Assembly (NCBI RefSeq): GCF_024648825.1
Contig: NZ_JANBBE010000001.1
Span: 1,364,001-1,428,000, forward strand
Source of the DNA: Lentzea californiensis
Lineage (GTDB): Bacteria; Actinomycetota; Actinomycetes; Mycobacteriales; Pseudonocardiaceae
Length of the DNA stretch: 64,000 bases
Reading direction: 5' to 3'
Numbering within the stretch: position 1 is the first letter of the stretch; each line of letters opens with the position of its first letter. Of this stretch, positions 30,870 to 39,473 are shown piece by piece. The translations under genes and the position numbers were made by a program. Below the pieces are notes generated by a model. That model saw nothing but the letters and a program-made list of their open reading frames with translations, made no database searches and had not been told where the DNA came from.

Positions 30870-33401
30870 TCACTGCGAGAGCAGCTGGGCGCAGCGGATC
30901 AGGCCCAGGTGCGAGTACGCCTGCGGGTGGTTGCCCAGCGAACGCTCGGCGACCGGGTCGTACTCCTCGGGCAGCAGGCCGGTGGGGCCGGCCGCGTCCA
31001 CCATCTGCGTGAAGAGCTCCTCGGCCTCGGTGCGGCGACCGGTGAGCAGGTAGGCCTCGATCATCCAGGCGGCGCAGAGGTGGAAGCCGCCCTCGTCGCC
31101 CGGCAGGCCGTCGTCGCGGTGGTAGCGGTACACGGTCGAGCCGGACCGCAGCTCCGCCTCGATGGCCGTCACCGTCGACTGGAAGCGCTCGTCGGCCGGG
31201 TCGATGAGACCCGACAGACCCACGAACAACGAGGCGGCGTCCAGGTCGTCGCCGTCGTAGGCCGTGGTGAAGGACTGGACCTCGTCGTTCCAGCCGTTCT
31301 TCAGCACGTCCGTGGCGATCGTGTCGCGCAGCGGCACCCACGACGGGTCCAGCTCACGGCCGAACTGTTCGCCGAGCTTGATCGCGCGGTCGATGGTCAG
31401 CCAGCACATGACCTTGGAGTACACGTGGTGGCGCGGCGCGTGCCGCTCCTCCCAGATGCCGTGGTCGGGCTCGTGCCAGCGGCGGGAGACGGCCTCGGCC
31501 ATCGCCTGGACCATCGTCCAGTCGGCGTCCGACAACGAACCCCGCGCGGTGGCCAGCTGCACGACCAGGTCGACGACCGGGCCGAACACGTCGAGCTGCA
31601 CCTGCTGGTTCGCGAGGTTGCCCACGCGGACCGGACGGGAGCCGGCGTAGCCGGGCAGCGACTCGATGACGGCCTCGGCGCCCAGCTGGGTGCCGTGCAG
31701 CGTGTACAGCGGGTGCAGCCGCTCCGGACCCGGAATGGTCTCCAGGACGCCGTGCAGCCACGCCAGGAAGCCGTCGGCCTCCGCGTACGAGCCCACCGAC
31801 ACCAGCGCGGCGGCGGTCATCGCGCCGTCGCGCAGCCAGCAGTAGCGGTAGTCCCAGTTCCGGACGCCGCCGAGCTCCTCGGGCAGCGACGTGGTGGCCG
31901 CCGCCATGATCGAGCCGGAGTCCTTGTGCACCAGGCCGCGCAGCGTCAGTGCCGAACGCAGCACCAGGTCCGTCTGCACGGTCGGCAGGCGAAGGCCGGC
32001 CGCCCAGTCCGACCAGTAGCCCGCGGCGCGGTCACGGCGCACGGACTCGGGCTGGGCGTGCTCGGAGATGTCGTCGGTGCCGCAACGCAGCTCCAGCAAC
32101 ACCGGCGCGCCCTCGCGCGGCCGGACCACGGCGCGTGCGGTCTCCTGCATGCCGTCCGAGGTGATCTCCCAGTCGACACCGGGGGAACGCAGCACCATCG
32201 GGTCCGACGTGCCGACGATGCGCAGGCCGTCGCGCTCGCGCAGCAGCCGCACCGGCACCTGGCCGAACTCGGGCCGCGGCGCGAACGTGATCACCGCGTT
32301 GGTCGAGCCGGAGATCCGCCGGACTAGGTCCGTGCGGTGCGAGGCCAGGTCGTGCTCCAGGTAGTCCGACACCAGGAGCCGCGACCAGCGGGTCTCGACG
32401 ATCATCGTGCCCGGCAGGTAGCGCTGGCCCAGGGGCAGCGACCCGTGCTCCGGCTTGATCGAGAAGTGGCCGGCGGCGGGGCCGCCGAGCAGGTCCGCGA
32501 AGATCGCCGCGGAGTCCGGCTCGGGGTGGCACAGCCAGTTGACCTTGGCGTCCGGCGTCACGAGAGCCACGGACCGCTCGTTCGCGAGCATGGTCAGGCG
32601 CTCGATCGGCACGGCCTGGTCGCCGTGCAGCCACGCGCGGCGCTCCTCCAAAAGGAACGCCAGCACCGTCGCCACGTCGGCGGGGTCGGCCACGTAGTGC
32701 TGGGCCAGCGACTCACCGGGCCCCACGCGGATGCCGAGGTCCGGGCCGTGCAGGCGCTCGAACGCCTTCTCGTCCGTCACGTCGTCACCCAGGAAGATCG
32801 CCGCGGTGGCGCCGACCTGGTGCCGCAGGATGTCGAGGGCGTGGCCCTTGTTGGTCTCGACGACGGCGAGCTCGATGACTGCCTTGCCCTCGGTGACCTG
32901 CACACCTTCCCAGGTGCACGGGCCGGAGCGGACGGCGTCGAGCACCGCGGCGCCGATGGCCTCGCTCGCCGCGCGGCGGACGTGCACGGCGATCGAGGCG
33001 GGCTTCACCTCGAGCTGCACGCCCTCCTGGCCTTCGACGATCTCTTCGAGGTCGGCCTCGATGCGCCGCAGCAACGCCTTGGCGTTCGCGTCCAGCGCGT
33101 GGACGAAGCCGACGTCGAACTCGGAGCCGTGCGAGCCCACCAGGTGGACCTCGCCCGGCAGGCGGGAAAGGGTGGCCAGGTCGCGCAGTGCGCGACCCGA
33201 GATCACGGCCGATGTCGTCTCGTGCAGCGACGCCAGTGAACGCAGCGCGTTCACCGACTCCGGCAGCGGGCGTGCCTGCTCGGGGTCGCTCACGATCGGC
33301 GCGAGTGTTCCGTCGTAGTCGCTTGCGACCAGCAGTCGCGGGGTCCTGGCCAGCTGCACGATGGCACGGCGCAGTTCGGCGGGGAGGGCCTCGGCGGTCA
33401 A
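30870..33401 (-). CDS. Trehalose-6-phosphate phosphatase fused to glycoside hydrolase family 15
   Basis: 843 residues. The N-terminal HAD domain (about 1-255) has DYDGTLAP, SGR, and GDDVTDEKAF, the OtsB signature. The C-terminal part (about 265-843) is a GH15 glucoamylase/trehalase-type alpha-toroid with NWDYRYCWLRDG and WEERHAPRHHVYSKVM. It could remove phosphate from trehalose-6-phosphate and hydrolyse trehalose or another alpha-glucoside; the second activity rests on similarity to actinobacterial GH15 trehalases. It follows otsA on the same strand by 45 bp. The start appears to be TTG at 33401, behind AGGAGGGGCG; a downstream start is the alternative. Confidence 0.9.
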   Translation of the reverse strand: MTAEALPAELRRAIVQLARTPRLLVASDYDGTLAPIVSDPEQARPLPESVNALRSLASLHETTSAVISGRALRDLATLSRLPGEVHLVGSHGSEFDVGFVHALDANAKALLRRIEADLEEIVEGQEGVQLEVKPASIAVHVRRAASEAIGAAVLDAVRSGPCTWEGVQVTEGKAVIELAVVETNKGHALDILRHQVGATAAIFLGDDVTDEKAFERLHGPDLGIRVGPGESLAQHYVADPADVATVLAFLLEERRAWLHGDQAVPIERLTMLANERSVALVTPDAKVNWLCHPEPDSAAIFADLLGGPAAGHFSIKPEHGSLPLGQRYLPGTMIVETRWSRLLVSDYLEHDLASHRTDLVRRISGSTNAVITFAPRPEFGQVPVRLLRERDGLRIVGTSDPMVLRSPGVDWEITSDGMQETARAVVRPREGAPVLLELRCGTDDISEHAQPESVRRDRAAGYWSDWAAGLRLPTVQTDLVLRSALTLRGLVHKDSGSIMAAATTSLPEELGGVRNWDYRYCWLRDGAMTAAALVSVGSYAEADGFLAWLHGVLETIPGPERLHPLYTLHGTQLGAEAVIESLPGYAGSRPVRVGNLANQQVQLDVFGPVVDLVVQLATARGSLSDADWTMVQAMAEAVSRRWHEPDHGIWEERHAPRHHVYSKVMCWLTIDRAIKLGEQFGRELDPSWVPLRDTIATDVLKNGWNDEVQSFTTAYDGDDLDAASLFVGLSGLIDPADERFQSTVTAIEAELRSGSTVYRYHRDDGLPGDEGGFHLCAAWMIEAYLLTGRRTEAEELFTQMVDAAGPTGLLPEEYDPVAERSLGNHPQAYSHLGLIRCAQLLSQ

Positions 33402-33446
33402 CGCCCCTCCTGGAGCACTCGATGGGTCAGTGGGATCTGAAAGGAT

Positions 33447-34886
33447 TCAGACCGAGGTCTGCGTGCCCAACGCCTCCAGGAACGACCTTGCCCAACGGTC
33501 AACGTCGTGGGTGAGGACCTGACGGCGCAGCGCGCGCATCCTACGGCGGCCTTCTGCGGGATCGATGTCGAGGGCGGCCTGCAATGCGTTCTTGACACCG
33601 TCCAGATCATGGGGGTTCACCAGGAACGCACTGGTCAGTTCTGCGGCAGCGCCGGCGAACTCGCTGAGCACCAGAGCTCCACCAAGATCATATCGGCAGG
33701 CCACGTACTCCTTGCACACGAGGTTCATTCCGTCCCGAACGGGCGTGACGACCATGACGTCCGCCGCGCTCATGAACGCGACGAGCTCCTCGCGGTTCAC
33801 CGACTGGTGCAGGTAGTGCACGACGGGCTTGCCGACCCGCCCGAACTCGCCGTTGATGCGGCCGACCGACTGCTCGATGTCCTGGCGCATCGTCTTGTAG
33901 TGGTCGACCCGCTCACGACTGGGCGTCGCGAGCTGGATCATCGCGACGTCCTCCGGGTCCACGCGTCCGTCCGCGATCAGCTCGTACAGAGCGCGGATCC
34001 TGACGTCGATGCCCTTCGTGTAGTCGAGGCGGTCCACGCCCAGCAGGATGCGCTTCGGGTTGCCGAGATCCTCTCGAATCTGCCTCGCACGGGCCTGGGT
34101 GTCCTTGCGCCGGGCCACCGCGTCGAGGCCCGCGCTGTCGATCGAGATGGGGAACGCGCCGACGCGCACCGTGCGGTCGCCGACCTGCACGACACCCGGC
34201 CGGGTCCGGACGCCCACGGTGCCGCGGCTGGGCTCCAGGCCGACGAGCCGGCGGGCCAGCCAGAGGAAGTTCTGCGCGCCGCCGGGCCGGTGGAAGCCCA
34301 CCAGGTCGGCGCCGAGCAGGCCGCGGATGATCTCCGTGCGCCACGGGAGCTGCATGAACAGCTCGACCGGCGGGAACGGGATGTGCAGGAAGAAGCCGAT
34401 CTTGAGGTCGGGCCGCTGCTCGCGCAGCATCGCCGGGACGAGCTGCAGCTGGTAGTCCTGCACCCACACCGTCGCGCCCTGGGCGGCGACCTTGGCCGTC
34501 GCGTCGGCGAACCGCTGGTTGACCTTCACGTAGGTGTTCCACCAGTGGCGGTGGAACGCGGGCTGCGCCACGACGTCGTGGTAGAGCGGCCAAAGCGTGC
34601 CGTTGGAGAAGCCCTCGTAGTAGTCCTCGACCTCTTTGGAGGACAGCTCGACGGGGTGCAGCAGCAGGCCGTCGTCCTCGAACGGCGCCACCTCGGCGTC
34701 CGCGACGCCGGGCCAGCCGACCCAGGCGCCGCTGTGTGAGCGGAGGAACGGTTCGAGCGCGCTCACGAGCCCGCCCGGGCTGTGTTTCCACCGCTCGGTG
34801 CCGTCGCGCAAGCGCTCCAGGTCAACCGGCAACCGGTTGGCCACGACTACGAATTCCGCCCCGTTCTCGCCAATGTCCATGCTCAC
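33447..34886 (-). CDS. otsA: Trehalose-6-phosphate synthase
   Basis: 479 residues, GT20 family. The N-terminus [11 protein letters not shown], the [11 protein letters not shown] loop, [11 protein letters not shown], and the acidic C-terminal motif [26 protein letters not shown] are diagnostic. It makes trehalose-6-phosphate from UDP-glucose and glucose-6-phosphate. The phosphatase fusion downstream completes trehalose synthesis. GTG at 34886, with ATG two codons later (34880) equally possible; no clear ribosome site separates them. Confidence 0.95.
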   Translation of the reverse strand: MSMDIGENGAEFVVVANRLPVDLERLRDGTERWKHSPGGLVSALEPFLRSHSGAWVGWPGVADAEVAPFEDDGLLLHPVELSSKEVEDYYEGFSNGTLWPLYHDVVAQPAFHRHWWNTYVKVNQRFADATAKVAAQGATVWVQDYQLQLVPAMLREQRPDLKIGFFLHIPFPPVELFMQLPWRTEIIRGLLGADLVGFHRPGGAQNFLWLARRLVGLEPSRGTVGVRTRPGVVQVGDRTVRVGAFPISIDSAGLDAVARRKDTQARARQIREDLGNPKRILLGVDRLDYTKGIDVRIRALYELIADGRVDPEDVAMIQLATPSRERVDHYKTMRQDIEQSVGRINGEFGRVGKPVVHYLHQSVNREELVAFMSAADVMVVTPVRDGMNLVCKEYVACRYDLGGALVLSEFAGAAAELTSAFLVNPHDLDGVKNALQAALDIDPAEGRRRMRALRRQVLTHDVDRWARSFLEALGTQTSV

Positions 34887-34949
34887 GAAAAAGAGGCTAG
34901 TGGGGACGCGCGCAGTCGGCGTGTCGTGTAACCCCCGTCACAGCGAGTT

Positions 34950-36383
34950 TCACTCCAAACGACGCTTGGTGGGTTTGAGCGGCCCGGACATGCGTGGACC
35001 AGCGAATTTGCGCTCCAGACGCCCTAGTCCGGTGCGCACCGGCTGCGCCAAGTACTCGCCGAACACGACACCTCCGGCCAGAGCGAGAGCAATGCCACTT
35101 GCGAAGACCAGCGTGCTGAGACCGGCCGGATCGCCCTCGGCGGTGAGCTGGAACAGGCCCCGGTAGGTGGTCCAGCCGGGCAGCAGCGGCACCACGCCGG
35201 CCTGGACGACGACGAGCGTCGGGATGCGCAGGCGGCGGGTCATCGTGGCGCCGCCGAAGCCGGTGATCGCGGCGGCCACGGCGGAACTCAGCAGCGCGTC
35301 GAGGCCGAGGCTCGTCATGAGGCCGTACGCGGCCGTGCCGATCGCGCCGGAGATGGCGGCGGCGACGAGCGCGCGAGGCCGTGCGTAACAGGCGAGCGCG
35401 AAGAACGCACTCGTCGCCGCGCCGGCCGCGAACTGCATTGGCACCGCGGAGATCAGGGCGGGCAACGGGTCGCTGAGCCGGATGTCCAGTCCGAAGTGGA
35501 CGGCCGAGCGGATCGCCAGCGCGACACCCGCGATCAGGCCCGCGCTGAGCAGCACGGTCTCGACCGTGCGGCCCGCGGCGGTGACGTTGTAGCCGGAGAT
35601 CGCGTCCTGGACGGTGCTGACCAGGGCGAGCCCGGACAGCAGCACGACGATCCCGACGGCGACGAGCAGACTCGGCCGCACCGGCAACAGCCCGGTCGAG
35701 TAGATCGCCAGCGCGGCGCCCGTGCCGAGCGCGCCGCCGACGAGCTGCTGGAAGAAGAACGGCAGGTTGCGGCGGTTGAGGATGCGGCCGACCCGGTCGA
35801 CCACCGCCGTGATGGCCGCGGCGGTGAGCGCGAGCACGAGCCCGCCGCCCACGAGGAACGCGACCGCGCCCGCCATTCCGCCCCACGCGGCGGTGGCGAC
35901 CCAGCGCGGGTACGGGTGCTTGGCGTTCGTGATGTCCTCGAGCCGGGCGTGCGCCTCCTCGATCGGGCCGAGATTGCGCACGAGCTGTTCGACGTCGGCG
36001 AGCCGCGTGTAGTCGAGACCGCGCTGCCGGACGACGCGAATCGACGTGATCGGCAACGCCTCCGTGCCGCGATGACACGACACGCTGATAGAGGTGTAGA
36101 TCACGTCGACTTCGGTGTGCGGGAGTCCATAGCTCTCGGTGACCGAGAGAATCGTGGCTGTCACATCGGCCGCACCGGCCCCACTGGCCATTTGGACCTC
36201 ACCGATCTTGAGGGCGAGATCGAGTACCAGGTGAACCGTGGTGTCATCGGGCAGAGCGGGGCCGTGCAGGTTGTTCGTGGAAATCTTGGGCACCTCCGTC
36301 GTGTGATCGTGACAGGGCCTTCGACTGTTGCTGTGTCGTCTGCCACCTCCGATCGGGCGACCCGAAAAGGAGGACATGATCAC
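34950..36383 (-). CDS. Threonine/serine exporter family protein (ThrE-like)
   Basis: 477 residues. A soluble N-terminal ThrE domain (about 45-160, VHLVLDLALKIGEVQMASGAGAADVTAT and MSCHRGTEALP) precedes two sets of about five transmembrane helices, as in Corynebacterium ThrE, a proton-driven threonine/serine exporter. The conserved SVSCHRGT motif and the second half with GFGGATMTRRLRIP match the family. GTG at 36383 behind AGGAGGG; an ATG two codons later is an alternative. A tRNA-Thr gene lies 170 bp upstream on the other strand. Confidence 0.88.
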   Translation of the reverse strand: MIMSSFSGRPIGGGRRHSNSRRPCHDHTTEVPKISTNNLHGPALPDDTTVHLVLDLALKIGEVQMASGAGAADVTATILSVTESYGLPHTEVDVIYTSISVSCHRGTEALPITSIRVVRQRGLDYTRLADVEQLVRNLGPIEEAHARLEDITNAKHPYPRWVATAAWGGMAGAVAFLVGGGLVLALTAAAITAVVDRVGRILNRRNLPFFFQQLVGGALGTGAALAIYSTGLLPVRPSLLVAVGIVVLLSGLALVSTVQDAISGYNVTAAGRTVETVLLSAGLIAGVALAIRSAVHFGLDIRLSDPLPALISAVPMQFAAGAATSAFFALACYARPRALVAAAISGAIGTAAYGLMTSLGLDALLSSAVAAAITGFGGATMTRRLRIPTLVVVQAGVVPLLPGWTTYRGLFQLTAEGDPAGLSTLVFASGIALALAGGVVFGEYLAQPVRTGLGRLERKFAGPRMSGPLKPTKRRLE

Positions 36384-36552
36384 TGTCTGTTGGTTACCCT
36401 CCTGACCTGGTCAAGGCGGTCACGAGGACGCATTGATCCACTCGGTTGGTTGGTCTGACTCCTGTCGGAGCAATCCGATCACACTGAGAGCAGACCGTTC
36501 GCCGCAGGTAGCACCCGCAACGGGCGCTTACGATGTTCGCGAACACAGGCCG

Positions 36553-36625
36553 GCCGGCGTAGCTCAATTGGCAGAGCACTCGCCTTGTAAGCGAAAGGTT
36601 AGGGGTTCGATTCCCCTCGCCGGCT
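36553..36625 (+). tRNA. tRNA-Thr (anticodon TGT)
   Basis: A complete cloverleaf: acceptor stem GCCGGCG / CGCCGGC, D stem GCTC/GAGC, anticodon loop CTTGTAA with anticodon TGT, and T arm AGGGG TTCGATT CCCCT, discriminator T. The 27-43 pair is a C-A mismatch; the rest of the anticodon stem pairs. CCA is not encoded. Seventy-three nucleotides. Confidence 0.93.
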
Positions 36626-36688
36626 CTATTGGGGAAGAGGGTTCGCCCAGGTGGGCGGACCCTCGTCTCATTTCGGGGCGGTGCTTCC

Positions 36689-38371
36689 TCAGTTCTTGCG
36701 AACGAGTCCGGTAAAGCCCGCGACACTGAGCGTGGCGAAGGACCAACCCAGGATCTGTACCACCCAGCCTGCTCCGGTCGCCCACTGCCCGGCTGCGCCG
36801 TTCGCCAGTTCGCACCTCGGTGTGCCACCCAGCTTCACGAGCGGGATCGCGAGATCCGCCGCAAGACTGATCCTGTTCACAGGTGAACAGGAGTCCGCTG
36901 GGCGGTCCTTGGCCGGTGTCAGGCCGCCGAACTCGCCGACCGTCCACACCAGCCCTATCGCGAGCAGGAACGTCACCAGAAGTCCGGTCACCGCTCGCGA
37001 CGGCTGGTAGCCGTAGCCGAGAGTGACGCCCAGGAACCAGTGCCACAGCTTGTTCCCGGGGTCGCCATCCTGGCGGAGGTCGTTCTGCTGTGCGATCAGC
37101 GCCTTACGGGCGTCGTGCTCGTGGCCGGCGGCGCGGTGGACAGCGGCGAGTTGCTGGTACGGCTGGGCTTCGTAGAAAAGGGTGTGGTCGCGCAGCATCC
37201 TGAGCCACACGTCGGGGTCGTCCGGCTTGTTCGGATACGTCAGCCCGTCCAGCCTCACGGTGAAGTCATCGTTTGCGATCAGGTCCGACTCGCCGAGGCA
37301 GAGTTGGTTGCTCACCTTCGCGCCGGTGAGGTCAAGCTTGTAACCGCTGCCCCGATTGATCAACGTCGTCGCGTGGAGGAGGAGTGCGCCGTTCACCGTG
37401 GAGTCGGTGAGGTCGAGGGCTGCTAGATCGCTGTTCGTGTCAATCTGGGCGTAGGTGATCGTGACTCTCGCACCGACCTTGGTGCGGTGCAGCACGACTG
37501 GCTGTTCGCGATGACTGCGCACCGAACCGCTGATGAGGAGTGCGGCACCGATCCGAGTGTCGATCATGGTGATCGTGTCGACCGTCGACCGAGCGTCGAA
37601 ACCGTCACCGAGCAACACGTCCTGGGCGAACGTCGCGCCGTCGAGGCACAGCGCCGATGTGCCGCGCAGCACGGCGCCGTTCATCCGCAAGCTGGAGGCC
37701 TTGGCGTCGAACAGTTGCACGGCGAGCATGTCGCTCGACTTGACGAAGGCGTCGGTGAGTTCGATGTCCGCACCCACCTTGCCGTTGTAGGCGATGAGTG
37801 CGACGCCTGATTCGCTGACGACCACGGCCTTGCGGAGGTTCAGCTCGCCACCGATGTCACAGCTGTCGAGAACGATCTGGCGGGCGTAAAGGCCGGTGGC
37901 GGTCATGCTCCGGCTGACGTGCAGACCGGACGCGAACAACCTCGTCGCACTGGCCCCGGACATCAGCAACGAGCCGTCGATGCGCGCGTTTTCCAGGTCG
38001 ACCATTCCGCTGAAGCGGGCCCGATCCAGGTTCAGATAGCGGGTGCGCAGGTTCTCTGCGCGCAACTCCGGCAGCGTGGACCCTTCGAACGACAGTGCTG
38101 GCAGTTCGGCGTCGTGCATGAGCACATGCTCCTCGAAGACGCAGTTGTCGAGCTGCAGTGCCGTCGAGGTGCTGATGAAGCTCAAGTCCAGCACGCCGGT
38201 GACTCGAGCGCCGACCAGCAAAAGGCCGCGCGGGTCGACGTTGCCCGACCGCAGCAGATCGCGGATCACCGTGGCACGCACCACGTTGTTCCCACGGCGT
38301 GAGAGGTCGAGCACCTCGCCGGCGTCGGCGGCGCGGATCATGTCCTGCTCTGTCCTACTAGGACGTGACAT
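36689..38371 (-). CDS. Membrane-anchored protein with right-handed beta-helix-like repeats
   Basis: 560 residues. A short N-terminal helical part is followed by about 330 residues of pentapeptide/beta-helix-like repeats with regular Leu/Ala/Asp periodicity (LDLSFISTSTALQLDNCVFEE, LDGATFAQDVLL, LDLTGAKVSNQLCLGE). Then comes a conserved segment YQQLAAVHRAAGHEHDARKALIAQQND, and two or three C-terminal transmembrane segments. Related proteins are widespread in actinomycetes and often mislabelled oxidoreductase. No function is known; the helix probably sits in the cytoplasm. ATG at 38371. GC is a little below the neighbours. Start codons of this gene and the divergent reductase gene are 10 bp apart. 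Confidence 0.8.
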   Translation of the reverse strand: MSRPSRTEQDMIRAADAGEVLDLSRRGNNVVRATVIRDLLRSGNVDPRGLLLVGARVTGVLDLSFISTSTALQLDNCVFEEHVLMHDAELPALSFEGSTLPELRAENLRTRYLNLDRARFSGMVDLENARIDGSLLMSGASATRLFASGLHVSRSMTATGLYARQIVLDSCDIGGELNLRKAVVVSESGVALIAYNGKVGADIELTDAFVKSSDMLAVQLFDAKASSLRMNGAVLRGTSALCLDGATFAQDVLLGDGFDARSTVDTITMIDTRIGAALLISGSVRSHREQPVVLHRTKVGARVTITYAQIDTNSDLAALDLTDSTVNGALLLHATTLINRGSGYKLDLTGAKVSNQLCLGESDLIANDDFTVRLDGLTYPNKPDDPDVWLRMLRDHTLFYEAQPYQQLAAVHRAAGHEHDARKALIAQQNDLRQDGDPGNKLWHWFLGVTLGYGYQPSRAVTGLLVTFLLAIGLVWTVGEFGGLTPAKDRPADSCSPVNRISLAADLAIPLVKLGGTPRCELANGAAGQWATGAGWVVQILGWSFATLSVAGFTGLVRKN

Positions 38372-38381
38372 TCTGGTCACC

Positions 38382-39410
38382 ATGTCCTACCTCGCGGATA
38401 GCGCGCGCTACGACCAGATGACCTACCGGCGGACGGGACGCAGCGGCCTCAAGCTGCCCGCCATCTCGCTCGGTCTTTGGCACAACTTCGGCGGTGACCG
38501 GCCCTACGAGCTGGGCCGCGGAATCGCGCGGAGGGCGTTCGACCTCGGTGTCACGCACTTCGACCTCGCCAACAACTACGGTCCGCCCTACGGCTCGGCG
38601 GAGATCACGTTCGGGCAGATCCTGAAGGATGATCTCAGGCCGTACCGCGACGAGCTCGTCATTTCCACGAAAGCCGGCTACGACATGTGGGCCGGGCCGT
38701 ACGGGGAGTGGGGCAGCCGCAAGTACCTGCTCAGCTCGCTCGACCAGTCGCTGACGCGGATGGGCCTCGACTACGTCGACATCTTCTACTCGCACCGGTT
38801 CGACCCGGAGACGCCGCTCGAGGAGACGATGGGCGCGCTCGTGTCCGCGGTCCAGCAGGGCAAGGCGCTCTACGCGGGCATCTCGTCGTACTCGCCCGCC
38901 AAGACCCGCGAGGCCGCCGAACTGCTCCGGTCCGCCGGTGTGCCGCTGCTGATCCACCAGCCGTCGTACTCGATGCTCAACCGCTGGATCGAACCGGAGC
39001 TGCTGGACACGCTGGAGGAGGTCGGCGCGGGCTGCATCGCGTTCTCGCCGCTCGCGCAGGGCATGCTGACCGACCGCTACCTCAACGGGGTTCCCGAGGG
39101 CTCGCGCGCTTCGCAGGGCAAGTCGCTGTCGACGGACCTGCTCACCGACGAGAACCTCGCCCGCATCCGCTCGCTCGACGAGATCGCGAAGTCCCGTGGC
39201 CAGTCGCTCGCTCAGCTCGCGCTGACCTGGACGATCCGCGACCCGCGCGTCACGTCGGCGTTGATCGGCGCGTCCTCGGTCGGGCAGCTGGAGCAGAACC
39301 TCGCGGCCCTGCAGGCGCCGCCGCTGACCGACGACGAGCTCGCCGAGATCGACAAGCACGCCGTCGAGTCGGGCATCGACCTCTGGGCTCCGTCGTCCCA
39401 GGCGGACTAG
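38382..39410 (+). CDS. Aldo/keto reductase (YghZ/L-glyceraldehyde-3-phosphate reductase-like)
   Basis: 342 residues with the AKR (beta/alpha)8 signature: RRTGRSGLKLPAISLGLWHNFG, FDLANNYGPPYGSAE (catalytic Asp and Tyr), ISTKAGYDMW (catalytic Lys), FYSHRFDPETPLEE (His). The C-terminal NADPH-binding segment contains ALIGASSVGQLEQN. Members of the AKR14 group reduce L-glyceraldehyde-3-phosphate or methylglyoxal and bind NADPH, sometimes potassium-channel-like. ATG at 38382, giving MSYLADSARYDQ before the core, as in relatives; the upstream open frame is antisense to the beta-helix gene. Confidence 0.92.
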   Translation: MSYLADSARYDQMTYRRTGRSGLKLPAISLGLWHNFGGDRPYELGRGIARRAFDLGVTHFDLANNYGPPYGSAEITFGQILKDDLRPYRDELVISTKAGYDMWAGPYGEWGSRKYLLSSLDQSLTRMGLDYVDIFYSHRFDPETPLEETMGALVSAVQQGKALYAGISSYSPAKTREAAELLRSAGVPLLIHQPSYSMLNRWIEPELLDTLEEVGAGCIAFSPLAQGMLTDRYLNGVPEGSRASQGKSLSTDLLTDENLARIRSLDEIAKSRGQSLAQLALTWTIRDPRVTSALIGASSVGQLEQNLAALQAPPLTDDELAEIDKHAVESGIDLWAPSSQAD

Positions 39411-39415
39411 CAATA

Positions 39416-39473
39416 GCGCACGCGGGGAGCTTTCGTGCGCTCTGACCGCACGCGGGGGCCCTGCGTGCGGTCA
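39416..39473. terminator. Two consecutive hairpins with CGCACGCGGGG core
   Basis: Hairpin 1 has arms GCGCACG (39416-39422) and CGTGCGC (39434-39440); hairpin 2 has arms TGACCGCACGC (39443-39453) and GCGTGCGGTCA (39463-39473). The second includes the TCA that encodes the histidine-kinase stop codon. They separate the convergent reductase and kinase genes and share the CGCACGCGGGG(G) core with the terminator at 30811-30863. Confidence 0.75.

Noticed and set aside
36394..36828. Frames spanning the tRNA-Thr gene
   Set aside because: The tRNA folds perfectly and the frames have no ribosome site or family similarity.
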